Assembly: GCA_036746315.1 (NCBI GenBank)
Contig: DAIOEK010000007.1
Location: 28,562 to 92,561 of the forward strand
Source of the DNA: DAIOEK01 sp036746315
GTDB lineage: Bacteria; Chloroflexota; Anaerolineae; Anaerolineales; Anaerolineaceae
DNA: 64,000 bases
Direction: 5' to 3'
Shown here: piece by piece, positions 30,785 to 39,701 of the stretch
How positions within the stretch are numbered: position 1 is the first letter of the stretch
Layout of the letters: each line of letters begins with the position of its first letter
Position numbers and translations under genes: made by a program
The notes under the pieces: model-generated
Database searches by the model: none
What the model was told of the DNA's origin: nothing
What the model saw: the letters and a program-made list of their open reading frames with translations, nothing else

Positions 30785-33700
30785 TTATTGCAGGTATTCT
30801 TCTGCCTTCGTATAGGCATCAAGCGCTTCTTGAAGATCCCCATTCCGTCCGTGTGCATCACCCAGAATTACCCAAAGGTTGAAATCGGTGGGGTTATCGT
30901 GAATGGCTGCATCGACGACCTGGATCACCTCATGCAGCTTTTGTTCAGATGCCACCAGGGAGGTCAGTGCGGGAAGGGCGTTGTCAATATCCCCGGCATC
31001 GAGCGCTGAAAGGGCCTGGTCGAAAATGACCTGGTAATCGCCGGTGGGGATCGCTGCAACTTTACGGGCAGGCACTTTCTCGGCTGCCTGCGGGATTTCT
31101 GCCACCGGTACCGCCTGGGGCGCTTCTTGGGGCTCCGGCTCTGCCTCGCCGACAGGTTCTGATTGTGGTTCTTCCACCAGTTCCGGTGCGCTTTGTTCCA
31201 CAGGCTCCGGTTCGGGTTCCGCGGCAGGTTCCACCTCGGCTTCGGTTTCCGCAACCGGCTCTTCCGCCGGGGTCATAATTTCTTCGAGGGCGGCAGATAC
31301 TTCAGCCTCTGTTTCGGCAGAAACATCGGCTGTTTCAGCAGCGGGCTCCTCCGCGAAACCTTCCATATCGTTTCTGCTAAGCGATTCGGTCACGCCGGCA
31401 TTGGCTGCCCGTTCGGCAAATAATGGAATGCCGATTGCAGCAGCCGCGGCGGCGGCTCCGGCGTCTTTCAAGATCGATTCTGGGGATTCAGTTTCACCTG
31501 CCTCACCCGGTTGTGCTGCTTCGGCGGCGGGTTCTTCTGTGATCGCCAATTCGCCAACAGTTTCTTCCGTTTCCATGGCGGGTGTTTCTTCCACCACTGC
31601 GGCGGCGGTTTCCGCCATCGACGGCATTTCTTCCACTGTTTCTTCGGATGCGGGCGCCGGTGTCTCGGCAATCGCTTCCGGTTCAGTTTCAGCGCTGGTC
31701 ACCGCTGCCGGTGTGGGCGCTTCTTTTTCGTCCTGCAGCCACTCGGGTAATTCTCCTGTCGTGGCCAGGGCGCCGGGCTCTTCACCCGTCTCCACGCTTC
31801 CCTGAATGTCATCCATCCAATCCGGTACGCCGGTTTCCGTGCTGCTTTCGGCAGCTTCGGTAATATCCAGTCCGTCAAGCCAGCTTGGAACATCGGCGGA
31901 GATCACCGGTTCCGGCGCCGGTTCGGCCGGAGGCAGGGGCGATTCGGGCGGCGGAGCAGAGTAGCCCTTCAGCCAGTCGGGGAATTCATCCGCGCCCGTG
32001 GCGGCTGCCATCTCGACCGGGCTGGTGCCTTCCGATGAGTCGATTTCTTTCAGCCATTCCGGCAATTCTTCTGCGGCTTCTTCAGCGTCGGGAGGAAGAA
32101 TGGAGGTGGTGGGTTTGTCTTCGGCTGTCTCTACTGCCTGTGTTTCTTCTTCCTCAATAAACAGGCTGGGTTCAGGTGTAATTTCAGGTTCTGGCGCAAC
32201 GGGTTCTTCTTCAGCCTGTGCCGGTATTTCCGGCATGACAGCTGCCGGTGCGCTTTCTCCCATGATGGGTTTTTCATCCTGGTCGAGCAGATGCAGCCAA
32301 TCGGGCATTTGCTCCACCTCTTCACGTTCGTCTTCCGGTAAGACCGCGGTGCGGACTTTGTCTTCGGTTTCTTTCTTTACTACCACGGGGGCAACTTCCT
32401 GTTGAATGTCTGCCAGCCAGTCTGGCATCTTTTCTTTTTCTTCAGGCGTAAGCGCCACCGTTACCACTTCGTTGTTGCTGGATGTGGGTTCCACCGGGGG
32501 GATGGGGATCTGTGCCTGCGGCGGCTGGGTGGTTGTTTCACCCGCCGATGGCATCTCCTGGAGCCAATCGGGAACATCTTCCGGTGAAAGGATGCTGGTG
32601 CCTCCCGCAATCGGGAAGCCTTCATCCATCACCTGGTCAGGCTGCCATTCTTCACCCTTCTCTGCCTGGCTGGTTTCAATGTCCGGCGAAATTTCCTGCA
32701 GCCAATCCGGTATTTCCGCCGGGGAAAGTGCCTGTTCTTCGGCGGAGAGTTCCAAAACCTGGGTATACACCGGGGCGACTTCCGCCGGTTTTTCCTGCGG
32801 CGGTTCCGCTTCCGGTTCGATAGCTTTCTCTTCTATCAGCGCAGGCTCAGCGTGCGCGGGTTTTTCAGTATCAGATTTCTGATCCAGACCGCTCAGCCAT
32901 TCGGTGAAGGATGCTTCATCAGAAGCCGGAGGCTGTGCTGTACTTTCCGCCGCATCGCCGGGAGCCATGGATTGCAGCCAATCGGGGATCTCACCAGGCG
33001 TAATTTCGCCTTCCTGGGCTGGCTCATCATCCACCTTGATCACTTGCGCCGGAGGGGTATCTTCCGTAATTGTGCCGGCGGATGCCCATCCGGTGGATTT
33101 GAGGAAATCGGGGATATCGGCATCCTTTTCAGGCTTGGCTCCCTCGGATTCCTGCAGCCACGATGGCAGCGTTTCATCCACCGGCTCAGTCACGACCGGC
33201 TGGGTGGAGGATGTACCGCCTTCCGCGGACTGTTCCTGGGGCAGGGACGCCGCATCCAGGATTTTGGTAAAGCCCTGTGCGCCCAGGTCGGCAATACCTG
33301 CCATATCGTTTGCCAGCCAGTCGGGTGCGGCTTCTTCGCCGCCCGAACCTTCGCCGGCGTGAGATTGCGAATCATAGAAGAATTTTTCAATGAAAATGGC
33401 GTCATCCGGAATCTGATCGACTGTCAGATTGGAACCCAGTACGGTTTCTTCATATGGGTCGAGCGCCACCAGTTTTTTGTGATAGAAATCCGCCTCTTTC
33501 ATCTTTCCCTGGGAGAGCAGGATCTCCACCATCAAGAGGTTGGTATCGTAGCAGAAGGGCAGTTTTTCCAGGATCTTCTGTGCCAGGGTGATGGCTTCAT
33601 TTACCATGCCCGAGAGATAATACATGCGGGCAAGCAATACTTCCAGGTCCGGGCGGTCGGGGGTCTCATGCAAGATGGATTTGATCTCTGCGATTGCCTG

Positions 33701-34141
33701 GCGGTTTTGATTGCCGCGCGCATACATCCGGCAGAGTGCACCCCTGGTCAGGCGGATCTTTTGCGGTTCCTGTCCATCCCTTTTGCCGTAGAGGTGTTTG
33801 AGCTCATCCTGGATAGCCTGATTGGAGGGCTGAACTTCAAAAGCCCGCTCCATGTGCCAGATTGCTGCATCGAGGTCACCTTCTTCTCCGCGGATGATGC
33901 TCATCCCCACATGGGTGACAAAATCGTCCGGCACCACTGCCAGAACGCGCTGGAATAGGTCGATGGCTTCCTTGTGGCGGTGCGCTTCCAGATAGGCTTT
34001 ACCCAACAGACGATAAGTATCCAGATGTTTCGGATACGTCTGCAGGATATACTGGCAGTGTGCTACAGCTTCATCCGTAAGACCGCGGTCGATCAGACCG
34101 CCAATCTCACGATTATAGGCTCGCAAGGTAATTTTAGGCAT
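30785..34141 (-). CDS. Large TPR protein with repeated PDWL motifs
   Basis: 1118 aa. Residues about 1-210 are TPR repeats (for example LDTYRLLGKAYLEAHRHKEAIDLFQ), and a last TPR pair lies at the C-terminus (FNLWVILGDAHGRNGDLQEALDAYTKAEEYL). Between them is an acidic, low-complexity region rich in Glu, Pro and Ala carrying at least 14 copies of a short motif of type [IVLMF]P[DES]WL (for example IPDWLQSM, VPDWLQEM, LPEWLKEI). These may be docking sites for a partner protein. GGGAGG precedes the ATG. It is the only gene of its transcript. Function unknown; scaffold or assembly factor is the most likely role. Confidence 0.7.
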   Translation of the reverse strand: MPKITLRAYNREIGGLIDRGLTDEAVAHCQYILQTYPKHLDTYRLLGKAYLEAHRHKEAIDLFQRVLAVVPDDFVTHVGMSIIRGEEGDLDAAIWHMERAFEVQPSNQAIQDELKHLYGKRDGQEPQKIRLTRGALCRMYARGNQNRQAIAEIKSILHETPDRPDLEVLLARMYYLSGMVNEAITLAQKILEKLPFCYDTNLLMVEILLSQGKMKEADFYHKKLVALDPYEETVLGSNLTVDQIPDDAIFIEKFFYDSQSHAGEGSGGEEAAPDWLANDMAGIADLGAQGFTKILDAASLPQEQSAEGGTSSTQPVVTEPVDETLPSWLQESEGAKPEKDADIPDFLKSTGWASAGTITEDTPPAQVIKVDDEPAQEGEITPGEIPDWLQSMAPGDAAESTAQPPASDEASFTEWLSGLDQKSDTEKPAHAEPALIEEKAIEPEAEPPQEKPAEVAPVYTQVLELSAEEQALSPAEIPDWLQEISPDIETSQAEKGEEWQPDQVMDEGFPIAGGTSILSPEDVPDWLQEMPSAGETTTQPPQAQIPIPPVEPTSSNNEVVTVALTPEEKEKMPDWLADIQQEVAPVVVKKETEDKVRTAVLPEDEREEVEQMPDWLHLLDQDEKPIMGESAPAAVMPEIPAQAEEEPVAPEPEITPEPSLFIEEEETQAVETAEDKPTTSILPPDAEEAAEELPEWLKEIDSSEGTSPVEMAAATGADEFPDWLKGYSAPPPESPLPPAEPAPEPVISADVPSWLDGLDITEAAESSTETGVPDWMDDIQGSVETGEEPGALATTGELPEWLQDEKEAPTPAAVTSAETEPEAIAETPAPASEETVEEMPSMAETAAAVVEETPAMETEETVGELAITEEPAAEAAQPGEAGETESPESILKDAGAAAAAAAIGIPLFAERAANAGVTESLSRNDMEGFAEEPAAETADVSAETEAEVSAALEEIMTPAEEPVAETEAEVEPAAEPEPEPVEQSAPELVEEPQSEPVGEAEPEPQEAPQAVPVAEIPQAAEKVPARKVAAIPTGDYQVIFDQALSALDAGDIDNALPALTSLVASEQKLHEVIQVVDAAIHDNPTDFNLWVILGDAHGRNGDLQEALDAYTKAEEYLQ

Positions 34142-34210
34142 ATTCAGGATACCTCCCTTGAATAGTATGCAGCATTATCCACCAATATGCAAGTATTGTA
34201 CCGAAAGAAA

Positions 34211-34232
34211 AGTCCCTTCCGCAGAAGGGACT
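34211..34232 (-). terminator. Terminator after the sigma factor gene
   Basis: AGTCCCTTC and GAAGGGACT with loop CGCA, followed on the minus strand by TTTTCTTTC. It ends the sigma factor transcript and lies 13 bases after its stop. Confidence 0.9.
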
Positions 34233-34244
34233 TTATTGTATGCA

Positions 34245-35462
34245 TCATTCTCCGAGATAATCCCTTAGCTTGCGCCGGATGGTCGGATGCCGCAGACGGC
34301 TCAATGCCTGGGCTTCGATCTGCCTGACGCGTTCGCGGGTTACGCCCATTTTGCGTCCGACTTCCTCGAGTGTATATGCCTGACCATCCAACAAACCGTA
34401 GCGCAGCTGCAAAATTCGCACTTCACGCGGGGGCAGGCTGTTCAACACTTCTTCAAGATGCTCGCGCAGCAGGTTGTAGGTGGCGCTTTCATCCGGCGGA
34501 GGCGCCTGATCGTCTTCGATGAAGTCACCCAGAACGGAATCTTCTTCATCATCGGTGGGCGTTTCCAGGGATAATGGACGCCGGGCTACCTGGATCATGT
34601 TCTCCACTTTTTTGGGCGGTACATCCAGAGCGATTGCCAGCTCATCCACAGATGGTTCACGTCCCAGCTTTTGGGTGAGTTGGTGCTGTACGCGCAGCAG
34701 CTTGTTGATCTGATCGCCCATGTGCACGGGCACGCGGATGGTGCGACCCTGGTCGGCGATGGCGCGCGTGACCGCCTGGCGGATCCACCAGGTGGCGTAG
34801 GTGGAGAATTTATGTCCGCGCCGGTAATCGAACTTTTTTGTCGCACGGATGAGACCGATATTCCCCTCCTGGATCAAATCCAGAAAAGGCACCCCGCGCC
34901 CCATGTATTTTTTCGCCACGGAAATGACCAACCGGCTGTTGGCGGTGATCAGGTGTTCGCGTGCACCCCAGCCGTCTTCGATCAGGTGGCGCAGTTCGTT
35001 GCGGCGCTTGCCATTGGTGCTGCCGCGGGCAAGCTCCTCGCGGGAGGTGCGTCCGCGTTCGATCCGCTGGGCAAGAGTGACCTCTTCTTCGGCGTTTAAT
35101 AAAGGAACGCGGCTGACTTCTTTTAGATAAAGCCCAATGGTGTCGTTGGTGTCGATGTTGGCCAGGTCATCCATTACGTTCGCCTGGCGCTCTTCCAGTT
35201 CGTCCTCTTCCTCGGGGATCAATTCTTCGTCGCTTGGGCCTTCAATGGAGGCAAGATCCTCGATATATGGGATACCCGCACTCAATAAGGCCGCAAAGGC
35301 TTCTTCCAGTTGCTCCACATCCTGTTCGGCTTCCGGAAAAAAGTGCAGAATATCATCTATGGTGACGTAAGATTTTTGTCTGCCCAGTTCGATCAATCGC
35401 GCTATGGCAGAGTATTCGTCTTCGTCTTCTTCTGCTACGTTCAGTACAATATCATCCATCAA
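34245..35462 (-). CDS. Primary-type sigma-70 factor (RpoD/SigA)
   Basis: 405 aa. An N-terminal sigma 1.1-like region (YVTIDDILHFFPEAEQDVEQ) is followed by region 1.2 (DTIGLYLKEVSRVPLL), region 2 (HLITANSRLVISVAKKYMG, FLDLIQEGNIGLIRATKKF, YATWWIRQAVTRAI), region 3 (GREPSVDELAIALDVPPKKV) and region 4 (LEEVLNSLPPREVRILQLRYGL, TLEEVGRKMGVTRERVRQIE). It is the housekeeping type or a close group 2 homologue. The N-terminal acidic stretches (DEDE, EEEDELEE) are a notable feature. Possible start at the second ATG too. A promoter candidate lies at 35574-35602. Confidence 0.95.
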   Translation of the reverse strand: MMDDIVLNVAEEDEDEYSAIARLIELGRQKSYVTIDDILHFFPEAEQDVEQLEEAFAALLSAGIPYIEDLASIEGPSDEELIPEEEDELEERQANVMDDLANIDTNDTIGLYLKEVSRVPLLNAEEEVTLAQRIERGRTSREELARGSTNGKRRNELRHLIEDGWGAREHLITANSRLVISVAKKYMGRGVPFLDLIQEGNIGLIRATKKFDYRRGHKFSTYATWWIRQAVTRAIADQGRTIRVPVHMGDQINKLLRVQHQLTQKLGREPSVDELAIALDVPPKKVENMIQVARRPLSLETPTDDEEDSVLGDFIEDDQAPPPDESATYNLLREHLEEVLNSLPPREVRILQLRYGLLDGQAYTLEEVGRKMGVTRERVRQIEAQALSRLRHPTIRRKLRDYLGE

Positions 35463-35954
35463 TTGTCTACCTGTTTTTTAAGCGGCAGAACTCAACCGCA
35501 TGATTTTTTTCACGCGTTATCAGGTTATCTGATGTAAGAGTCTGCCGCGGGTGGGCTTTTCAAAAGCTATATCAGAATAACCTTTTTTATTTTTATTTTC
35601 AATACCCGTACGAGTTAAAAAGTGATTAGAACCGTAACGATTTTTCCAATTGCGGGTTTTCTTTTGAAGCTCAATAATCCTTTACAAAACGAATTGCCAT
35701 CGCTGTGATACCACAATCCTGGCAATCAAAATTCAATATGGAGCGCAAAAACGTCGACCAATTTCCGACTTGTAAATTTATACAGTTCCTTTTTCAAGAT
35801 TTCAAGTCCCAATTTGGGTTCTAATGTGATACTAATGAAGAAATCAGGAAATAGCTCATTTCTTTGTCATATATGGGTTTTTGCCTTCAGATCAATTAAT
35901 CGGATTTTCATTTTTGACTTATAATTTAGGACAAATTTCGGATGAGGAGAATGT
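35463..35954. other. Long AT-rich divergent intergenic region
   Basis: About 490 bases between the divergent sigma factor and pyrophosphatase genes with no convincing gene on either strand. It contains the promoter candidates noted separately and a TATAAT at 35920-35925, 30 bases before the pyrophosphatase start. The rest is AT-rich with no clear repeat or hairpin. Regulation of both genes is likely to reside here. Confidence 0.5.
35574..35602 (-). promoter_or_regulatory. Promoter candidate for the sigma factor gene
   Basis: On the minus strand TTGAAA (35597-35602) and TATTCT (35574-35579) are 17 bp apart, about 110 bases before the sigma factor start. It matches the consensus only partly. 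Confidence 0.4.
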
Positions 35955-38273
35955 ATGAACATCTTTGATTTAAGTCGTCATGGTTTGAATTCATTTGAGT
36001 CAATAGCAATTTACGCTGTCCTGGTTGTGGCTTTCATCAGCCTGATCTACGCGTGGCTGCTAAAGAACATCGTACTCAAGAAAGACATGGGTACGGAAAA
36101 GATGCAGGAAGTCTGGAACGCCATCCGGGTTGGCGCAGACAGCTACCTGAACCGTCAGCTCAAGACAATTCTGCCCGCCATCGTGCTGCTGGCAGTTGCC
36201 CTGTTCTTGAGCGTGTATATCGTTCCGCCTTCCCTGGAGGCGACGGAAGAATTCCCGCAGAATACGCAGATCATCATCGCAGTCGGACGCACCATTGCTT
36301 TCATCCTGGGTGCTTCCTTCTCCCTGGTAGTTGGTCAGCTGGGCATGCGCATGGCGATCCAGGCGAATGTCCGTTCAGCATCAGCTGCCCGCCGCGGATT
36401 TAATGAATCCCTCTCCATTGCTTATTATGCCGGTACCGTGACCGGTATGCTTACCGATGGTCTCGGCTTGCTCGGCGGTACGTTGATCTTCATTATTTTC
36501 GGTAAAGCCGCCCCGGATGCCCTGTTGGGCTTTGGCTTCGGTGGCACGCTGCTGGCGCTGTTCATGCGTGTGGGCGGCGGTATATACACCAAGGCTGCCG
36601 ATGTCGGCGCCGACCTGGTAGGTAAAGTCGAAAAAGATATTCCTGAAGATGATCCGCGCAACGCGGCTGTGGTAGCTGACCTGGTGGGTGACAACGTGGG
36701 TGACTGCGCCGGTATGGCGGCCGACATCTTCGAGAGCTACGAAGTCACCATCGTTTCCGCTTTGATCCTGGGTCTGTCTTTGCTGGCTGCGGATCCGACC
36801 CATAGTTTGAAATGGATTGTTTATCCGCTCATCATCCGTGGTATCGGCGTGATCAGCTCCATTCTGGGCACCTTCACCGTGCCCATTTGGGAGAAAATCC
36901 CGGTCAAATTCCTGCGCGCGCATGATGCCGAGGAATCCATGTTCCGGTCTTATGAAGTATCCTCCGTCAACACGGTATTGTGGGCTTTCGTTGTCGCCAT
37001 CTGGTATGCCCATGACTGGCGCCTGGGCATGCTGACCACGATCGGTGTCGGTCTGGCAGTTGCCTTCAACCCGTTGACCTCCTACTTCACTTCCACTCGC
37101 AAGACCCCGGTGAAAGAGATTGTCAAATCTTCAGATACCGGCTCCGCCACCCTGATCCTTTCCGGTCTTTCGGTTGGTATGGAATCCTCGGTGTGGGCAT
37201 TGGTGGTGATCGCTATCAGCTTCATCCTCAGCCTGGCGCTCTACCAGGGCGACGGCTCCATGTATGTTCTGTATGCCGTGGCCATGGTCGGTATCGGTAT
37301 GCTCAGCCACACCGGTAACAACGTGGCAATGGACTCTTACGGTCCCATCTCCGATAACGCGAATGGTATCGGCGAAATGTCCTGGCATGGCATGGAAGAT
37401 GAGAGCACCCTCAAGGCTCGCCAGATCATGGCTGACCTGGATGCAGTTGGCAACACCACCAAAGCCATCACCAAGGGCGTGGCGATTGCCTCCGCCGTGA
37501 TTGCAGCAGTCTCCCTGTTTGCCTCCTTCATCACCGATGTCAGCCGCGTTCAGGTCCAGATGCAGCTTGCCAATGTGATGGATGCCATCCGTATCTCGGA
37601 TACCAAGGTGTTCGTCGGCTTCCTGCTTGGCGGCGCACTGCCCTGGCTGTTCAGCTCCCTTTCCATCAAAGCAGTCTCCCGCGCTGCGGCTGAGATCGTG
37701 CTTGAGGTCCGCAATCAGTTCAAGATCAAAGGCATCATGGAAGGCACTGTCAAGCCGGATTATGCCCGTGTAGTGAGCATTTCCACCTCTTCGGCCCAGA
37801 AGGAACTCATTCCTTTGGCCGCGATCTCCGTCGCTCTGCCGCTGCTGGTGGGTCTGGTACTACAGGTCGAAGCCCTGGGCGGTTTCCTGGCTGGCGTGAT
37901 CCTCTCCGGTCAGTTACTCGCAGTGTTCATGTCCAATGCCGGCGGCGCCTGGGATAATGCCAAGAAAGCCATCGAAGATGAACCCCGCGATCTGGCTGCC
38001 AATACCGGTAAAGGTTCCGAACGTCACAAAGCCGGTGTGGTGGGCGATACGGTAGGTGATCCGCTCAAGGATACTGCCGGTCCGGCGCTGAACCCGATGA
38101 TCAAAGTGGTGAACATGGTCTCATTGCTGGCTGCCCCCGTGATCGTGAAATATCCGCTCTCCGGAACGAACGGTATGAACTTTGGCGTCCTGGTTGCCGC
38201 AGTCATCCTGGCTGGTCTGGTTGTCTGGGGCATTACCCAGAGCAAGAAAAAAGCACCTGAAATGCAGGCATAA
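35955..38273 (+). CDS. hppA: Membrane-bound proton-translocating pyrophosphatase
   Basis: 772 aa, about 15-16 transmembrane segments. Catalytic PPi-binding motifs are KAADVGADLVGKVEKDIPED, then DNVGDCAGMAADIFES, then the C-terminal KKAIEDEPRDLAANTGKG. The Lys in VGNTTKAITKGVAI, instead of Ala, is the signature of the K+-independent class, so a proton pump without K+ requirement is expected. It converts PPi hydrolysis into a proton gradient (and can also run in reverse). GAGGAG lies six bases before the ATG. It ends at the strong terminator shared with the 38315 gene. It fits with the PPi-type phosphofructokinase at 50682. Confidence 0.96.
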   Translation: MNIFDLSRHGLNSFESIAIYAVLVVAFISLIYAWLLKNIVLKKDMGTEKMQEVWNAIRVGADSYLNRQLKTILPAIVLLAVALFLSVYIVPPSLEATEEFPQNTQIIIAVGRTIAFILGASFSLVVGQLGMRMAIQANVRSASAARRGFNESLSIAYYAGTVTGMLTDGLGLLGGTLIFIIFGKAAPDALLGFGFGGTLLALFMRVGGGIYTKAADVGADLVGKVEKDIPEDDPRNAAVVADLVGDNVGDCAGMAADIFESYEVTIVSALILGLSLLAADPTHSLKWIVYPLIIRGIGVISSILGTFTVPIWEKIPVKFLRAHDAEESMFRSYEVSSVNTVLWAFVVAIWYAHDWRLGMLTTIGVGLAVAFNPLTSYFTSTRKTPVKEIVKSSDTGSATLILSGLSVGMESSVWALVVIAISFILSLALYQGDGSMYVLYAVAMVGIGMLSHTGNNVAMDSYGPISDNANGIGEMSWHGMEDESTLKARQIMADLDAVGNTTKAITKGVAIASAVIAAVSLFASFITDVSRVQVQMQLANVMDAIRISDTKVFVGFLLGGALPWLFSSLSIKAVSRAAAEIVLEVRNQFKIKGIMEGTVKPDYARVVSISTSSAQKELIPLAAISVALPLLVGLVLQVEALGGFLAGVILSGQLLAVFMSNAGGAWDNAKKAIEDEPRDLAANTGKGSERHKAGVVGDTVGDPLKDTAGPALNPMIKVVNMVSLLAAPVIVKYPLSGTNGMNFGVLVAAVILAGLVVWGITQSKKKAPEMQA

Positions 38274-38296
38274 TCTGCCGGTTGTGAATTAATAAA

Positions 38297-38327
38297 ACAA
38301 GGCTGACGTTGTCGTCAGCCTTGTTTT
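38297..38327. terminator. Bidirectional terminator between hppA and the 38315 gene
   Basis: ACAAGGCTGAC pairs with GTCAGCCTTGT, followed by TTTTTTG on the plus strand and preceded by AATAAAA, which gives T-rich tract on the minus strand. It overlaps the last codons of the minus-strand gene. Confidence 0.88.
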
Positions 38328-39604
38328 TTGTCTCTTGCAGTCAGGTTGCCAATGGTGAACATCACCAGCAACAACAACTGGGGCACCAGCGGAAGATAAT
38401 ATCTTTGAAAGCCGATGTTCAGAAAAGCTCCGAAAAAGATGACATGAAGGGTAAGGATGAATGCCATTACAACTTGCGGTGAATACCAGGAAAGCTGTTT
38501 TTTTGCCAGTTGAACGGCGGCGATCACCAGCGAGGCAAGCACGGCTGTAAACAGGATTCCCCCCCACACCCAGCCAGAAAATAGATGGTGGAAAAGGCTG
38601 TGCTGGTAGTGGGCAATGGAAAAAGATAACTCTTGCGCATAGTTGCCTACATCGTAGAATGCCGGTGGAGCGATGAACACCTGGGCCAGGATGCCAGCCA
38701 GCCGCGCGGGAACGCCGGGCAGCGCCAATCCGCTGCCTGCCTCCAGCAGCGTGGAAAACTGCGAACGGCTGAAGAGCAGCCGTTCGTGCAGCATCATGCC
38801 GCCCACCTGCAGCGGATTTTTCCAGGCGACGGGGTTGAGAATGCAGGCAAAGAGGATGATGGCGAGGGCAGGAAGGAGGATGGATGCAGCCAGCCCCTTC
38901 CAGCGGGCGTCCTTCCATCCGCGAGCCGCGTAAATTATCATCACCGCAGCGATCAGCGGAAGACCGGTCTGCTTGGTTTGAAAAACCAGACCCAGCAGGC
39001 AGGCGACCAGCATCAGGTTCTTGAACGAGTAAGGTCTAAAGATAGCCCACAGGATGAACAGATAGAGCGCAAGTAGCAGGGGCTCCGCCATCGCCCGGCG
39101 GGTGTGCAGCAGCAAACCGGCTTGCAGGGCAAGTATCGCTGCCCCGGCAAGGCTGACCGGCAGCGAGGCGAATCTGCGCAGGGTGCGGAAGAAGGCGTAC
39201 AGGGCGGGGATCATCCAGATCGACACCGCCAGCCTGGCGATCAGCAACTGGTCCGCCGAAGGCAGCGCTCCGGCGAGGTTGTTCTCCTCCCAGCCGGCGG
39301 ACCAATCCCAATCAGAAGCCAGTGGCGTCTGACCGGTCAGCAGGTATCCGAAACCGATCATAGTCCTTGCCAGGGGTGCATCGATCAGCCGGTAATGTTG
39401 CCGAAGTTCGTCGTCGGGATGGGTTGAATAGGCGAGTTCAGCAGGGCGCTGCAATGTGGTTTTCACATCTCCGCTCATCCAGATCTGGGTGGCTTCATCC
39501 GGGTGAAAGGGGATGCCTGGGATGCCGCAAAAGAAAAAAACGGCATAAGCGATCATCCCGATCAGCAGCAAAGCCGGGCGAAGGAATTTTTGCGAAGGCA
39601 TCAT
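38315..39604 (-). CDS. GT39-like polytopic membrane glycosyltransferase
   Basis: 429 aa with about ten hydrophobic segments. The N-terminal periplasmic-loop motif FHPDEATQIWMSGD matches the acidic DE/DD site of the GT39/PMT-type (GT-C) family, which transfer sugars from lipid-linked donors onto proteins or polymers outside the membrane. TLRRFASLPVSLAGAAILALQ and a C-terminal Arg/Lys tail follow. Substrate unknown. First of the block of GT-C-type genes and convergent with hppA. Confidence 0.75.
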   Translation of the reverse strand: MMPSQKFLRPALLLIGMIAYAVFFFCGIPGIPFHPDEATQIWMSGDVKTTLQRPAELAYSTHPDDELRQHYRLIDAPLARTMIGFGYLLTGQTPLASDWDWSAGWEENNLAGALPSADQLLIARLAVSIWMIPALYAFFRTLRRFASLPVSLAGAAILALQAGLLLHTRRAMAEPLLLALYLFILWAIFRPYSFKNLMLVACLLGLVFQTKQTGLPLIAAVMIIYAARGWKDARWKGLAASILLPALAIILFACILNPVAWKNPLQVGGMMLHERLLFSRSQFSTLLEAGSGLALPGVPARLAGILAQVFIAPPAFYDVGNYAQELSFSIAHYQHSLFHHLFSGWVWGGILFTAVLASLVIAAVQLAKKQLSWYSPQVVMAFILTLHVIFFGAFLNIGFQRYYLPLVPQLLLLVMFTIGNLTARDKKQG

Positions 39605-39701
39605 TTTAAAATTGTAATGCGGATTGGTGGATTACGCATCTTTCACTTCACAAGTATCCCCCGTATGGGATTTGTCAGTGAAATAATTGCAGTTAGAATT
39701 A

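Noticed and set aside
32852..33958. Long plus-strand frame (368 codons) inside the TPR gene
   Set aside because: It is a shadow of the repetitive minus-strand gene: its composition mirrors the repeated PDWL codons and it has no start signals.
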